DNA from: CAZTHK01 sp964613215
Lineage (GTDB): Bacteria > Krumholzibacteriota > Krumholzibacteriia > Krumholzibacteriales > CAZTHK01
Assembly: GCA_964613215.1 (NCBI GenBank)
Contig: CAZTHK010000002.1
Coordinates: 152,798 to 216,797, forward strand
DNA: 64,000 nucleotides
Direction of reading: 5' to 3'
Shown: positions 52,882 to 61,440 of the stretch, piece by piece
Position numbering within the stretch: the first letter of the stretch is position 1
Layout of the letters: each line of letters opens with the position of its first letter
Position numbers and translations under genes: made by a program
The notes under the pieces: model-generated
Seen by the model: the letters and a program-made list of their open reading frames with translations, nothing else
Told to the model about the DNA's origin: nothing
Database searches by the model: none

Positions 52882-52931
52882 GAGAAGAGTTACCTTGGTT
52901 TTTCTGATTTCGCTATCAGTTCGAATATTTC

Positions 52932-52990
52932 TTGCATAATCAAGCTTTATGTATATAATTGATAGAAACTGTCACAATATGACAGTTTCT
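52932..52990 (+). promoter_or_regulatory. abiE promoter and operator
   Basis: TTGCAT (52932-52937) and TATAAT (52954-52959), 16 bases apart, are followed by a perfect 11 bp inverted repeat AGAAACTGTCA/TGACAGTTTCT (52964-52974, 52980-52990) with a 5-base centre, covering the expected transcription start. AbiEi antitoxins are known to repress their own operon through inverted repeats, so this is very likely the operator. Confidence 0.7.
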
Positions 52991-53009
52991 TGCAAATATG
53001 AGGTATATA

Positions 53010-53648
53010 ATGCAACCATTGACCAGGAAAGTTTTTGAAGAACTACCGCGCAGTGATTTCACCATGGAGGATGTAATTGCCTTATTCCCCGTCAATGGTC
53101 AGCGCAGGTACGGGCTGGTAAAACGGGCTATTGCCAGTGGAGAGGTGATTCATATCCGAAGGGGGCTTTATTGTCTCGCTCCACAGTACCGGAAGAGAAA
53201 GGTGAATCTATATTCTTTAGCTCAGCGCATCAACGGTCCCTCGTATATCAGCCTTGAATCAGCCTTGAGTTGGTATGGTTGGATTCCCGAAGCCGTATAT
53301 ACACTAACCAGTGTATCATTAAACAGGTCCAGGGATTTCGATACTCCCCTGGCTTTTTTCAGCTATACCAGGGTTCCCCAGAAGGTCTTTTATACTTCTG
53401 TGCAAAGGATTACTGATGATGATGACAATTCTTTTCTGATGGCAACACCGCTGAAGGCTCTGGCTGATTATGTGTATGTGAATAAGAAGGACTGGGCTGG
53501 TGCAAAACCTGTAACCGAGAGCATGCGAATCGATCGGGAGGAGTTAGGATCAATAACTGACGGCGAGATTCAACTGCTGATCAGTAATTACAATAGCCGT
53601 AGAGTTAAAAAATTTCTTAAGGGATTGGAGAGGGATCTTAAATCATGA
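53010..53648 (+). CDS. abiEi: AbiEi-type antitoxin
   Basis: 212 residues from ATG 53010, which has GAGG six bases upstream; the ATG at 52998 has no Shine-Dalgarno. The N-terminal winged helix ('DFTMEDVIALFPVNGQRRYG', 'RAIASGEVIHIRRGLYCLAP') is followed by the AbiEi C-terminal domain ('YISLESALSWYGWIPEAVYT', 'FFSYTRVPQKVFY', 'ATPLKALADYVYV'). The antitoxin neutralises the toxin and represses the operon. It overlaps the toxin gene by 4 bases (ATGA). It is more AT-rich than the core genes, which fits horizontal transfer. Confidence 0.88.
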   Translation: MQPLTRKVFEELPRSDFTMEDVIALFPVNGQRRYGLVKRAIASGEVIHIRRGLYCLAPQYRKRKVNLYSLAQRINGPSYISLESALSWYGWIPEAVYTLTSVSLNRSRDFDTPLAFFSYTRVPQKVFYTSVQRITDDDDNSFLMATPLKALADYVYVNKKDWAGAKPVTESMRIDREELGSITDGEIQLLISNYNSRRVKKFLKGLERDLKS

Positions 53649-54511
53649 GCGTTAAAATTATTCAGAACAGGCTTGATTCCTATAATTGCAAAACGGACTT
53701 GGAGGAGGAGCAGGCTCTCCGGGAAATCACTCAGGAAGTTTCACTGGCGGCGCTGTCGAGAACCGATTTTTTCAAATCCGCAGCATTTCAGGGGGGGACC
53801 TGCCTTCGTATATTTTACGGATCCAACCGTTTCTCGGAGGATTTCGATTTTCTTTTAAAGAAACCTGACGGCAGTTTTAATCTGAGCCCCTATTTGAATA
53901 AAGTTTCAGATGAATTGGATGCATATGGTTACAAACTGGAATTATCAGACCGGTCGAAGGAGGGAGGCACAGTTAAAAAAGCATTTATCAAGAATTCTTC
54001 GATCGGTAAAATTTTAAGGTTGAAGTATTTGAAACCTGATAGATCCATGCGTAAAATCAGAATTAAGTTCGAAGTCGATACCAATCCCCCGGCGGGAAGC
54101 AATTATGAAGTCAAATATATGGATTTTCCATTTGTTAGTTCAGTAACAGTTCAGGATCTTCCCAGCCTTTTTGCCGGTAAAATACATGCAATGTTGTGCA
54201 GGGATTATGTGAAGGGAAGGGACTGGTATGATTTCATCTGGTATACCTCGAGGGGAACCGGTATTAACTACCGGTTTCTTGCTTCGGCTCTAAAGCAGCA
54301 GGGCCCATGGAGGGGGGAGGATATGGAGGTTGGCAGCAGATGGGTTCTGGAGGCACTGCGAGAGAAGATAATCACACTTGACTGGAAGAAGGCAAGAGAA
54401 GATATAAGGCGGTTTTTACAGCCCTCCGAACTGGCATCGCTGGAGCTGTGGTCGCAGGAGCTATTCCTTGACCGCCTGGAAAATTATGCTTCCGGAATGA
54501 ATAAATATTAG
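53645..54511 (+). CDS. abiEii: AbiEii-type nucleotidyltransferase toxin
   Basis: 288 residues. The nucleotidyltransferase motif 'GGTCLRIFYGSNRFSEDFDF' (about 50-69) carries the GG...DxD pattern of the AbiEii/MenT family, and 'LFAGKIHAMLCRDYVKGRDW' followed by YDF is the second conserved block, with Lys and Asp. These toxins transfer nucleotides, in some members to tRNA, and can stop growth or abort phage infection. The ATG overlaps the antitoxin stop. Together the pair is a type IV toxin-antitoxin or phage-defence module. Confidence 0.9.
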   Translation: MSVKIIQNRLDSYNCKTDLEEEQALREITQEVSLAALSRTDFFKSAAFQGGTCLRIFYGSNRFSEDFDFLLKKPDGSFNLSPYLNKVSDELDAYGYKLELSDRSKEGGTVKKAFIKNSSIGKILRLKYLKPDRSMRKIRIKFEVDTNPPAGSNYEVKYMDFPFVSSVTVQDLPSLFAGKIHAMLCRDYVKGRDWYDFIWYTSRGTGINYRFLASALKQQGPWRGEDMEVGSRWVLEALREKIITLDWKKAREDIRRFLQPSELASLELWSQELFLDRLENYASGMNKY

Positions 54512-54525
54512 TGAAATACTATTCT

Positions 54526-54693
54526 AATAACCCTGAGGGTAGAGTTCCACGGGTTTGGCCGTGGGTTATGTACTAATCCAAAGGGCAGAATTCAATCTGT
54601 TAGCACATAAGTGCATGTAATCCCCCCGGAGGGCTTCCAGCTGAGTGGGTAATTTTTATAACTAATGCAACGGGCCTGCCCGTGAATGACCAC
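54526..54693. repeat. Structured GC-rich repeat element, copy 3
   Basis: About 168 bases. It starts AATAACCCTGAGGGTAGAGT followed by TCCACGGGTTTGGCCGTGGGT, matching copy 1 at 16545. A middle part, GTGCATGTAATCCCCCCGGA, matches copy 2 at 47762, and its end GCAACGGGCCTGCCCGTGAA matches the 3' box of copy 1. It follows the AbiE toxin gene and precedes cstA by 115 bases. Confidence 0.5.
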
Positions 54694-54703
54694 ATTAAAG
54701 TTA

Positions 54704-54733
54704 TTGTTATTCCCCCCCGGCTTGTTGTAGAAT
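54704..54733 (+). promoter_or_regulatory. Possible cstA promoter
   Basis: TTGTTA (54704-54709) and TAGAAT (54728-54733), 18 bases apart, 75 bases before the cstA ATG. A weak match to consensus. Confidence 0.3.
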
Positions 54734-54808
54734 GAAAGGTTGTTAATTTTGCAACCAGGCCGACGGCCGGCCGGTGGAGACCGGAACAGCAGATAACTGG
54801 AGGGATTT

Positions 54809-56527
54809 ATGACTACCACATTGATCCTTATAATCGGTCTGGTACTGTATGTTCTGCTTTACTTCATATACGGTAAGAGGCTGGAAAGGATTGTAAAGGC
54901 CGACGACAGCTGTGAAGCACCCTCTCACCGCTATTACGATGGGGTGGATTACATACCGGCGAAGAGGGAGGTGCTTTTCGGTCATCACTTCGCCTCCATA
55001 GCGGGTGCTGCTCCCATAATAGGACCGGTGCTGGCAATGGCCTGGGGCTGGGCTCCGGCCATTCTGTGGGTGTGGCTGGGAAATATCTTTATGGGAGCGG
55101 TTCATGATTATCTGGCGGTTATGGCATCGGTGAGATACCGGGGAAAATCGATACAGTTTGTTGCCTCCGATCTGATATCCAGCCGTACGGGGAAGAACTT
55201 CTACTGGCTGGTCTTCTTTCTGCTTATTCTGATCATAGCCGCCTTCGGAGCGGTTATCGCAGGGATGTTCATACATGATCCCTCTGTGGCTTCATCATAT
55301 ATATTCATTATTATCTCAGCCCTTCTGCTGGGTGTGATGATGTACCGGCTTAAATGGAATTTTATCCTTTCCACGGTGATAGGGGTTGTCCTGCTGGGAT
55401 TTTCACTGTGGCTGGGGATAAGGGTTCCCATAACCCTGGGCTGGAACAGCTGGATCCTGATCCTGTTTTTTTACATCATCATAGCTGCTTCCATACCGGT
55501 TAATATACTGTTGCAGCCCCGGGACTATCTGAATTCATATCTGCTCTACGCCGGGCTGATAATAGGAGGGCTGGCTGCTCTGTTCAGCCTGCATAAATTC
55601 GCAGTACCGGCATTTACCACCTTCGCTCCGATTATCTCCCACGGGAAGCCCACCCCATTCTGGCCGGCCATTGTTCTTATAATTGCCTGCGGGTCTCTGT
55701 CGGGTTTTCACTCACTGGTGGGGTCGGGCACAACTTCCAAACAGATCAATTGTGAATCAGATGTTCTTCCCATAGGCTACGGGTGCATGCTGGCGGAGGG
55801 TTTTCTCTCCACCATTGTTATTATATCCATAGCCGGTTTCGGATACGGGCTGCTCAAGGCGAAGGCGGGCGCCGAAATAACCAGCTGGGGAAGCGACTAC
55901 ACCCGGCTTATGATGGAGCACTATCCCAAGGCGGTGATGTTCACCCATTCCTACTCCGAGATGGTGGATTCAACCTTCCTCAAATTCATCCCGCAGAAGA
56001 TAATCGCCGTGCTGGCGGGGATGTGGGTCGCCTCATTTGCCCTTACCACTCTGGATACCACCAACCGGCTGGCCAGGTACACCATTGCTGAGATGCTCAA
56101 ACCCCTGGAGGATAGCGCCCGGGGACTGTACAACATTCTCTCCAACAAGTGGGTAGCATCTGTGATACCGGCAGCTATTGGTATGTGGCTGGCCTGGAGC
56201 AGGAACTTCACCATACTTTGGCCCTCCTTCAGTACTGCCAACCAGCTTATCGCATCCATAGCACTTCTGACCACTACGGTGTGGCTTAAAAAGAGAGTGA
56301 AAGCAGGCAGCATGAAGATTGCCCTGATACCTGCCATGATACTGTGGTTTACCGTAACCGGGGCGATAGTCTGGTTCGGAGCAGCCGTTCTGCCTTCCAC
56401 CATCAGCACCGATCCGGCCACCGGAATTGCAGTAACCCTGATCGAGGTAGTAATGTTCGTTCTGAATATCGTATTTATCCGGGATTTTATTATAAGCTAC
56501 AGGGAGCCGGTAGAGGGTGAAGTTTAA
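54809..56527 (+). CDS. cstA: Carbon starvation protein A, peptide/pyruvate transporter family
   Basis: 572-residue polytopic inner membrane protein of the CstA family, whose members take up peptides or pyruvate. Family landmarks are 'ILFGHHFASIAGAAPIIGPV' (as 'VLFGHHFASIAGAAPIIG'), 'AWGWAPAILWVWLGNIFMGA', 'HSLVGSGTTSKQI' and 'LTTLDTTNRLARY'. About fifteen hydrophobic segments run through the protein. ACTGGAGGG precedes the ATG. It opens a four-gene operon: the next gene overlaps by 11 bases. The usual small partner YbdD/YjiX (DUF466) is not seen; an unrelated 93-residue protein takes its place. Confidence 0.93.
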   Translation: MTTTLILIIGLVLYVLLYFIYGKRLERIVKADDSCEAPSHRYYDGVDYIPAKREVLFGHHFASIAGAAPIIGPVLAMAWGWAPAILWVWLGNIFMGAVHDYLAVMASVRYRGKSIQFVASDLISSRTGKNFYWLVFFLLILIIAAFGAVIAGMFIHDPSVASSYIFIIISALLLGVMMYRLKWNFILSTVIGVVLLGFSLWLGIRVPITLGWNSWILILFFYIIIAASIPVNILLQPRDYLNSYLLYAGLIIGGLAALFSLHKFAVPAFTTFAPIISHGKPTPFWPAIVLIIACGSLSGFHSLVGSGTTSKQINCESDVLPIGYGCMLAEGFLSTIVIISIAGFGYGLLKAKAGAEITSWGSDYTRLMMEHYPKAVMFTHSYSEMVDSTFLKFIPQKIIAVLAGMWVASFALTTLDTTNRLARYTIAEMLKPLEDSARGLYNILSNKWVASVIPAAIGMWLAWSRNFTILWPSFSTANQLIASIALLTTTVWLKKRVKAGSMKIALIPAMILWFTVTGAIVWFGAAVLPSTISTDPATGIAVTLIEVVMFVLNIVFIRDFIISYREPVEGEV

Positions 56528-56798
56528 TCTGTTCGGATATATAAAGAATCTGCTGGCAGGCTTTGACAGGCTTTCCAGAGACAGAGCGACCGAAACCCTG
56601 GAGTATGAACTTCAGGAGATGGAGTTCGCATTCGTTCAGATGCTGTTTTCTTCTTTTATAGGGTTGCCGGCTGTGCCGGAATCTGTGGCTCTGGAAGTTC
56701 TTCCCCATATGCAGGATGAGCTGGCCAGGCTGGAGGGACGGGCAGCCGGTTCTGAAGATCTCCTGGCGGAACTGTTCGGAAAACTGGACTTTGAATAA
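56517..56798 (+). CDS. Small unknown protein coupled to cstA
   Basis: 93 residues from GTG 56517, overlapping the cstA end by 11 bases, with GAGCCGGTAGAGGG upstream. It is helical and starts amphipathic ('MKFNLFGYIKNLLAGFDRLS'); a hydrophobic middle 'FVQMLFSSFIGLPAVPESVA' is followed by an acidic tail ('LLAELFGKLDFE'). I do not recognise the family, and it lacks the DUF466 sequence of the usual CstA partner. One base separates it from the ArsA-like gene. It could be an adaptor between transporter and ATPase. Confidence 0.75.
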   Translation: MKFNLFGYIKNLLAGFDRLSRDRATETLEYELQEMEFAFVQMLFSSFIGLPAVPESVALEVLPHMQDELARLEGRAAGSEDLLAELFGKLDFE

Positions 56799-56799
56799 G

Positions 56800-57693
56800 A
56801 TGAAATGCTACTTCTTTACAGGTAAGGGGGGAACGGGAAAGACCACCGTGGCTGCTTCCCTTGGCTGGCAGCTGGCACAGAGGGGGCAAAGGACTCTCCT
56901 GGTCTCCCTCGATCCGGCCCACAGCGTGGGGGATTTCTTCTCTGCTGATATCGATGGGGAAAAAGAGATTATTCCCGGGCTCATTGTCCAGGAGCCCGAT
57001 TTCGACAGCATAAACAAAGAGTACATAAGCCAGCAGCTGGATACACTCAAGGGCATGAACCGCCAGCTTACCGTGTTCAACCTGGAACACCTTCTGGACA
57101 GCCTGGAATACTCGCCCGGCCAGGAGGAATACGCCACCATCCTGCACCTGAAAAGGACCCTGCAGGAAAATAAAAACAAATTTGATTTTATTATATTCGA
57201 CACTCCCCCCACCGGCATGATACTGCGGATGTTTTCGCTGCCCTTCCGCTCGAAGCTCTGGCTGGAGAGGCTGATCAAACTGAGAAAAAAGATCGTGGAC
57301 AGAAGGGAGCTTATAGGGGATATCAGAAAAAGGGAGGATGCGGATAACTATTACCGGAATGATAAGGTGCTGAAAAAGCTAAAGGAACTCCTGGAGGATT
57401 ATTCCCGGCTGGCTGATTTCTTCCAAAGGGAAGCACATATCTATCTGGTGATAAACAACGACCCGCTGGCCCTCCGGGAATCGGTACGGCTTCGGGATAA
57501 GCTGAAGAATATGGAGATTAACTTATCCGGGGTAATAAACAACAAGTTCGATGAGTCTGACAGCACAGAGCAGCTGGAAGAAGCGGGATTCGATCCCGGC
57601 AGTATGATAATAATAAAATCAGGGATAAACAGGGCAGAGGAAGGATACACAGTACCGGTAGATCTGATCGAGAAATTAACCAGTCATGAGTGA
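56800..57693 (+). CDS. ArsA/Get3-family ATPase
   Basis: 297 residues, one ATPase domain, from ATG 56800. The deviant Walker A is 'FFTGKGGTGKTTVAAS' at the N-terminus, switch I is 'VSLDPAHSVGDFF', and the A-loop-like motif 'FDTPPTGMILRMFSLPF' matches the ArsA/Get3 signature. 'LVINNDPLALRESVRLRDKL' is a later conserved block. The metal-binding cysteines of true arsenite pumps and the CxxC of eukaryotic Get3 are absent, so arsenite efflux is unlikely. Coupling to cstA and a membrane protein suggests a role in the assembly or control of membrane proteins. Confidence 0.87.
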   Translation: MKCYFFTGKGGTGKTTVAASLGWQLAQRGQRTLLVSLDPAHSVGDFFSADIDGEKEIIPGLIVQEPDFDSINKEYISQQLDTLKGMNRQLTVFNLEHLLDSLEYSPGQEEYATILHLKRTLQENKNKFDFIIFDTPPTGMILRMFSLPFRSKLWLERLIKLRKKIVDRRELIGDIRKREDADNYYRNDKVLKKLKELLEDYSRLADFFQREAHIYLVINNDPLALRESVRLRDKLKNMEINLSGVINNKFDESDSTEQLEEAGFDPGSMIIIKSGINRAEEGYTVPVDLIEKLTSHE

Positions 57694-58306
57694 GACCCTG
57701 TTAATTAATATATTTATAATTATCTCTATAATTCTGATGGTGGGCTACTTCTTCGGCAGGCGTAAGAACCAGGCCATCGCAGCCTCAGCGATCAGTGCCC
57801 TGAATAAAGCGCTAAAACCCGAAGATCAGAAAATAACCAATATCGGTGGCGTAATTGGATATCACGTGGAGATGTCCTTCGGCAAAAAAAGAAATATCCA
57901 GCAGGTCAAAGGCACCATTACCATGCTCCCCCGCCACAGCCTGCTGTATCTGCCCATATCCATGATCTTCCGCCGCTTCGACCGGTTTTTTATTACCATA
58001 AAATTAAAACAGCTTCCCACAGAAAAGGAAGCCCGTATCTTTGAAAGGCGTTTCTACAATAAGCACAGAAAAAACACGGGGACACATCTGCAGCGGGAAG
58101 AATTTAATCCTGGCTCCGGGGATTATATTTATCTCTATGAAAACGATGCGGACCTTAAGATTCTCAAAGCCATTATGGACAAGATAGAAGATCCTGAAAG
58201 ATTAAAGGAAACCTCCATGCGGCCCGACAGCAGCGAAGTAGAGTTGCTGTTTGTTCCAACAGTGGGGGAGAACAGAGTATTGATATCTATTCTCAGAAGC
58301 ATTTAA
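57686..58306 (+). CDS. Membrane-anchored unknown protein, end of cstA operon
   Basis: 206 residues starting at ATG 57686, overlapping the ArsA-like gene by 8 bases. One N-terminal membrane segment ('LLINIFIIISIILMVGYFFG') is followed by a basic cytoplasmic domain: 'NQAIAASAISALNKALKPED', 'IGGVIGYHVEMSFGKKRNI', 'LLYLPISMIFRRFDRFF'. I do not recognise the family. Its place in the operon suggests work with the ATPase at the membrane. The gene converges on a DUF2007 gene 19 bases away. Confidence 0.72.
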   Translation: MSETLLINIFIIISIILMVGYFFGRRKNQAIAASAISALNKALKPEDQKITNIGGVIGYHVEMSFGKKRNIQQVKGTITMLPRHSLLYLPISMIFRRFDRFFITIKLKQLPTEKEARIFERRFYNKHRKNTGTHLQREEFNPGSGDYIYLYENDADLKILKAIMDKIEDPERLKETSMRPDSSEVELLFVPTVGENRVLISILRSI

Positions 58307-58325
58307 CTTTTACAGGCTTAAGTAT

Positions 58326-59090
58326 CTAATCCGCACTTACATTTTTGCGAAGCTCAACCACCACTGAATCTGTTAACATGGTTTCATGCGGTTGCCCTAC
58401 TCCAAGGATCCAGGAGCTATCAGGTCTGGCAAATTGATAGACCGGATAGTAGGCATACCCGTCAGCCCTGGATACCTTCCATTCCTCCACAAATACCGAG
58501 TCTTCATCAACAACAACCCGGGTCGAGTGAACCTCCGGGAAATGGTCTTTGGATCCTCCCTCAAACATCCATATTTTTCCATAGAAGGCCATTGCCACTT
58601 GTGAGTCGAAAGAAGTTGGTGGAAGGGGGGAAAGGTCGCGGACCACCGGCTTATTACCATTCTCTCCAAGAAATGCTATTAAGACCAGTGTGCCAACCAG
58701 AACTGAGGGCACAATGAAGATTAACCGGCGCCACCAGGCCGACCGGATTCTGTTCAGTCCTTCCGGTGAAGCATACCCATCACAACCAGTTTCCCGGATG
58801 GATTCTGTTTCTGCCTCATCTGATTCTAAAAGTTCCTCAAGAGTTTCTATGGCAGCTTCTTCATCCTTCCGCATTACCTGAAGCTCAACCGGTCCCGTTA
58901 TCACGTTGTATCCGGCACCGATTCTGCCCAGCCCGAATAGATACTGAACACCTTCACCCTTAGCCAGAGATTCGATTCCGGCATCAGCCAGCAGTGACTT
59001 TGCAATGGACAGCAGCCCCGGGTCGCCTGTCCGGAGTATGGTGACCAGCATATCCGAGTGAGAACCGTTATTGTTGGAACTGAAAGGCAT
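58326..59090 (-). CDS. DUF2007-domain membrane protein
   Basis: 254 residues; GGGAG precedes the ATG. The N-terminal 75 residues match the DUF2007 'putative signal transducing protein' fold ('LVTILRTGDPGLLSIAKSLL', 'ADAGIESLAKGEGVQYLFG', 'GPVELQVMRKDEEAAIETLE'). One membrane segment ('LIFIVPSVLVGTLVLIAFLG', about 123-145) is followed by an extracytoplasmic domain of about 110 residues with Trp/Tyr-rich strands, which I do not recognise. Stands alone on the reverse strand. Confidence 0.75.
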   Translation of the reverse strand: MPFSSNNNGSHSDMLVTILRTGDPGLLSIAKSLLADAGIESLAKGEGVQYLFGLGRIGAGYNVITGPVELQVMRKDEEAAIETLEELLESDEAETESIRETGCDGYASPEGLNRIRSAWWRRLIFIVPSVLVGTLVLIAFLGENGNKPVVRDLSPLPPTSFDSQVAMAFYGKIWMFEGGSKDHFPEVHSTRVVVDEDSVFVEEWKVSRADGYAYYPVYQFARPDSSWILGVGQPHETMLTDSVVVELRKNVSAD

Positions 59091-59262
59091 TTTATTCTCC
59101 CCCCCTGGTTGACAGGATTGGATTCAGCTGTTTATTTCATAAACCTTGTGAGGGACCCCAGTGACTTCCAGTCTGTCCGGAGGGTGAAAATCGAGCCCCT
59201 CTAAGATATGCTATATCATATACTCAATTTATCAAAAATCCAACGTACCTGCTGATTTTTAA

Positions 59263-59388
59263 GTGAAAGCCAATAATGGAGAATATCACATTCATTTGGG
59301 ACGATTCAAGATTAGTTCTGATGTCACGAGACGGCTCGAGGAGATCAGTGCCGTTCCGGTTGCTAAAATTATGAAAAATGAGCGATAA
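59263..59388 (+). pseudogene. Possible gene remnant, 41 residues
   Basis: A short frame GTG 59263 to TAA 59388 reads 'GEYHIHLGRFKISSDVTRRL' and then 'EEISAVPVAKIMKNER'. It has protein-like composition but no Shine-Dalgarno, and a stop lies directly before the GTG. It may be the tail of a decayed gene. It lies in the 650-base gap between the DUF2007 and HNH genes, which otherwise shows TATAAT at 59619-59624 and no other feature. Confidence 0.25.
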
Positions 59389-59741
59389 TCTTCGATTTGA
59401 GCATGTGCAATTTTATCACAAGTTGCATTTTTTATATATTTTTCTTGACAGCATTTTACAGGCAATTTTTCTATTTTGTGATCACAGCAATTAATTCGGC
59501 CGGCGAGGGCTATAGAACCCTCTCTAGGGGAAGATTCAACACTGTCCGGACTCTTTTCCTGGGTTGATGCGCTTTAACGCCTCTGTGGGGCTTCTGTGTT
59601 CGTGTCAAAAACCTATGGTATAATAAATCTGGCTATTGGTTTATTGGTGTTTCGATAGCCGGGGTTAAACATTGTAGAATCAATCACCGTCGATCAGAGA
59701 TAGGGGAATAAATAAAGAAGCACCAGGTGAGGAGGAAGATG

Positions 59742-61064
59742 ATGAAGCTGTCGGGCGGCATCAATCCGGACGATAAATTCGCTGAAAATAGTTCATTAAG
59801 ATGCAACCCTGATTCCAGGGCAGGGGCCCTTAAGCTTCTTTCAGACTCAAAGCTTCTCTTGGAGCTGGAGAGCCTGCGGGGAAGGGAAAGAGAGACTACG
59901 CTTAATATACTTCTTCATCTGAACGAAGTGGAAAGGCGGCGGCTCTATCTTCCCAGAGGGTACAGTTCTCTGTATGACTACTGCACCCGAAAGCTGGGAT
60001 ATTCTCCATCAGCGGCAATGAGGAGGATAAAGTCGGCCAGGTGTATCGCCAGGTATCCGGAAGTATACCGGATTCTGGAGAAGGGTGAACTTAACCTCTG
60101 TTCTGTTGCCAGGATTTCGACTGTTATAAATCCGGGTAATAAAATTGAGCTTCTGTCCCGGGTTAGAGGGAAATCATACCGGGAGATAGAAGATATATTG
60201 GCCAGTTACAATCCGAAGCGATTTACCAGGGAGAGTGTAAAACCCGTGTTCGTTATGAAGAAAACAGATAAAATCTCCGGAGATTCATCGACTGGCCGTT
60301 CTCCACATAAAGACAAACCTGCCACATCTGCCTCTGTGACAGCAGGAGATCATTCAGATGGTAATAGTGGTAAAAGTTCGACCACCAACGTTGGTGGTCG
60401 AGAATTTACCACCGGCAATGCCAGCAGTACCGATATGATTCTGACAGAGATAAAGAATGGCGCAAAAGGGGAAAGCTTTCAACTTAAAAAGAAATACCGG
60501 CTCTCATTCACTGTTGACAGTGAGACCATGGAGAAGATCAAGCTGGCCATTTCTCTTCTCTCCAACAGATTTCCCACCGGAATAAAGTACGAAGAGCTCT
60601 TTGTGATTCTGCTCAACGAGTATCTGGACCGTAATAATCCGGAAGCAAAGAATAGTAGAAGAAAAGAGAAAAAACAGAGCAATAAATCTCACACTCAAAA
60701 AAGGCCTGGCCAGAAGAAGCCGGCGCATTCAAATAATTCAAGCAAAGAACCAACTCGTTCCATTCCCCGGAAGGTCAGAGACGAGGTGTTTACCAGGGAT
60801 GGAGGCAGGTGCACCTTTGTCGGTGATGACGGTGTGAGATGCAGCTGCCGGCATAACCTTCAGATCGACCATATTGTTCCCTTTGCCAGAGGGGGTAGTA
60901 ATTCACCGGATAATCTGCGGTTGCTTTGTGCCAGGCATAATCTGCTGGAGGCGGAGAGGGTTTTCGGCAGGGATCATATGGAGAAGTATTGCAGAGATGG
61001 TGGCGGTCAATCACAAGATATGAGCAAAGTTGAAGAACCGCCGGGGATGTATTATTATAACTGA
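59742..61064 (+). CDS. HNH endonuclease-domain protein
   Basis: 440 residues from ATG 59742 (AGGAGG six bases upstream; ATG 59739 is also possible). The N-terminal region ('LLELESLRGRERETTLNILL', 'YSSLYDYCTRKLGYSPSAAM') resembles the domain that precedes HNH in many orphan nucleases. A low-complexity linker (about 175-240) and basic stretch follow. The HNH domain is intact: 'CTFVGDDGVRCSCRHNLQID' followed by HIVPFARGGSNSPDNLR and 'LLCARHN'. The linker DNA contains a perfect 24 bp palindrome (60378-60401). No methylase gene is adjacent. It could be a defence nuclease or a selfish element; the role is not known. Confidence 0.85.
   Translation: MKLSGGINPDDKFAENSSLRCNPDSRAGALKLLSDSKLLLELESLRGRERETTLNILLHLNEVERRRLYLPRGYSSLYDYCTRKLGYSPSAAMRRIKSARCIARYPEVYRILEKGELNLCSVARISTVINPGNKIELLSRVRGKSYREIEDILASYNPKRFTRESVKPVFVMKKTDKISGDSSTGRSPHKDKPATSASVTAGDHSDGNSGKSSTTNVGGREFTTGNASSTDMILTEIKNGAKGESFQLKKKYRLSFTVDSETMEKIKLAISLLSNRFPTGIKYEELFVILLNEYLDRNNPEAKNSRRKEKKQSNKSHTQKRPGQKKPAHSNNSSKEPTRSIPRKVRDEVFTRDGGRCTFVGDDGVRCSCRHNLQIDHIVPFARGGSNSPDNLRLLCARHNLLEAERVFGRDHMEKYCRDGGGQSQDMSKVEEPPGMYYYN
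60378..60401. repeat. Perfect 24 bp palindrome inside the HNH gene
   Basis: TCGACCACCAAC followed by its exact complement GTTGGTGGTCGA, with no spacer. It encodes 'STTNVGGRE' in the linker of the HNH protein. Its length makes chance unlikely; it could be a protein-binding site, a transcript hairpin or an insertion scar. Confidence 0.7.
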
Positions 61065-61414
61065 TGTAATAACATCTTGATGCCGGTCGTAGAAATTATC
61101 ATGAGATTCCAGGGAAACAGGCAGACGTTGTAAGAATCTGTATCTTACCTTTCACAATTACCGGTGAAAACAGGAATAAGCATAAATATATCCTGACAAG
61201 CAAAATTGGGTGTCTGGTGGCAGACAAACTTATTGGGTTGTCTATTAATTAAAAAAGAGGCTTTTGCGTTAATTTCTACCGCACGACTGTTTGGTAATTT
61301 CTTTTTCGAACAAATTAGATGATTAGATACAAATAGCACAGAATTCTGGTTTATGATTTTCAATTGTAGAAACTGTCGTATAGTCTGGGAATCTAGGAGG
61401 GTCATGTTGTCCCT
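61065..61414. other. Intergenic region, no credible gene
   Basis: 350 AT-rich bases between the HNH gene and the transposase. An 86-codon reverse frame here lacks a Shine-Dalgarno and recognisable features. The last 16 bases hold the start of a 42 bp direct repeat (61399-61440). Confidence 0.4.
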
Positions 61415-61440
61415 TCATATTTCTGCTGATATATATATGC
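61399..61440. repeat. 42 bp direct repeat, copy 1 (transposase 3' end)
   Basis: Starts GGGTCATGTTGTCCCTTCAT and ends 'TTTCTGCTGATATATATATG' plus C. It matches 62887-62928 at 38 of 42 positions. It covers the last codons and stop of the reverse-strand transposase gene. Confidence 0.75.

Noticed and set aside
54592..54819. 75-codon reverse frame before cstA
   Set aside because: It lies across the structured repeat element and the cstA start, with low-complexity residues and no start signal.
56800..57693. Arsenite-pump ATPase as part of an arsenic resistance operon
   Set aside because: No metal-binding cysteines, one ATPase domain only, and no arsB, arsC, arsD or arsR nearby.
61145..61405. 86-codon reverse frame between the HNH gene and the transposase
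   Set aside because: No Shine-Dalgarno, no recognisable features, and it runs into the 42 bp repeat; better read as non-coding.
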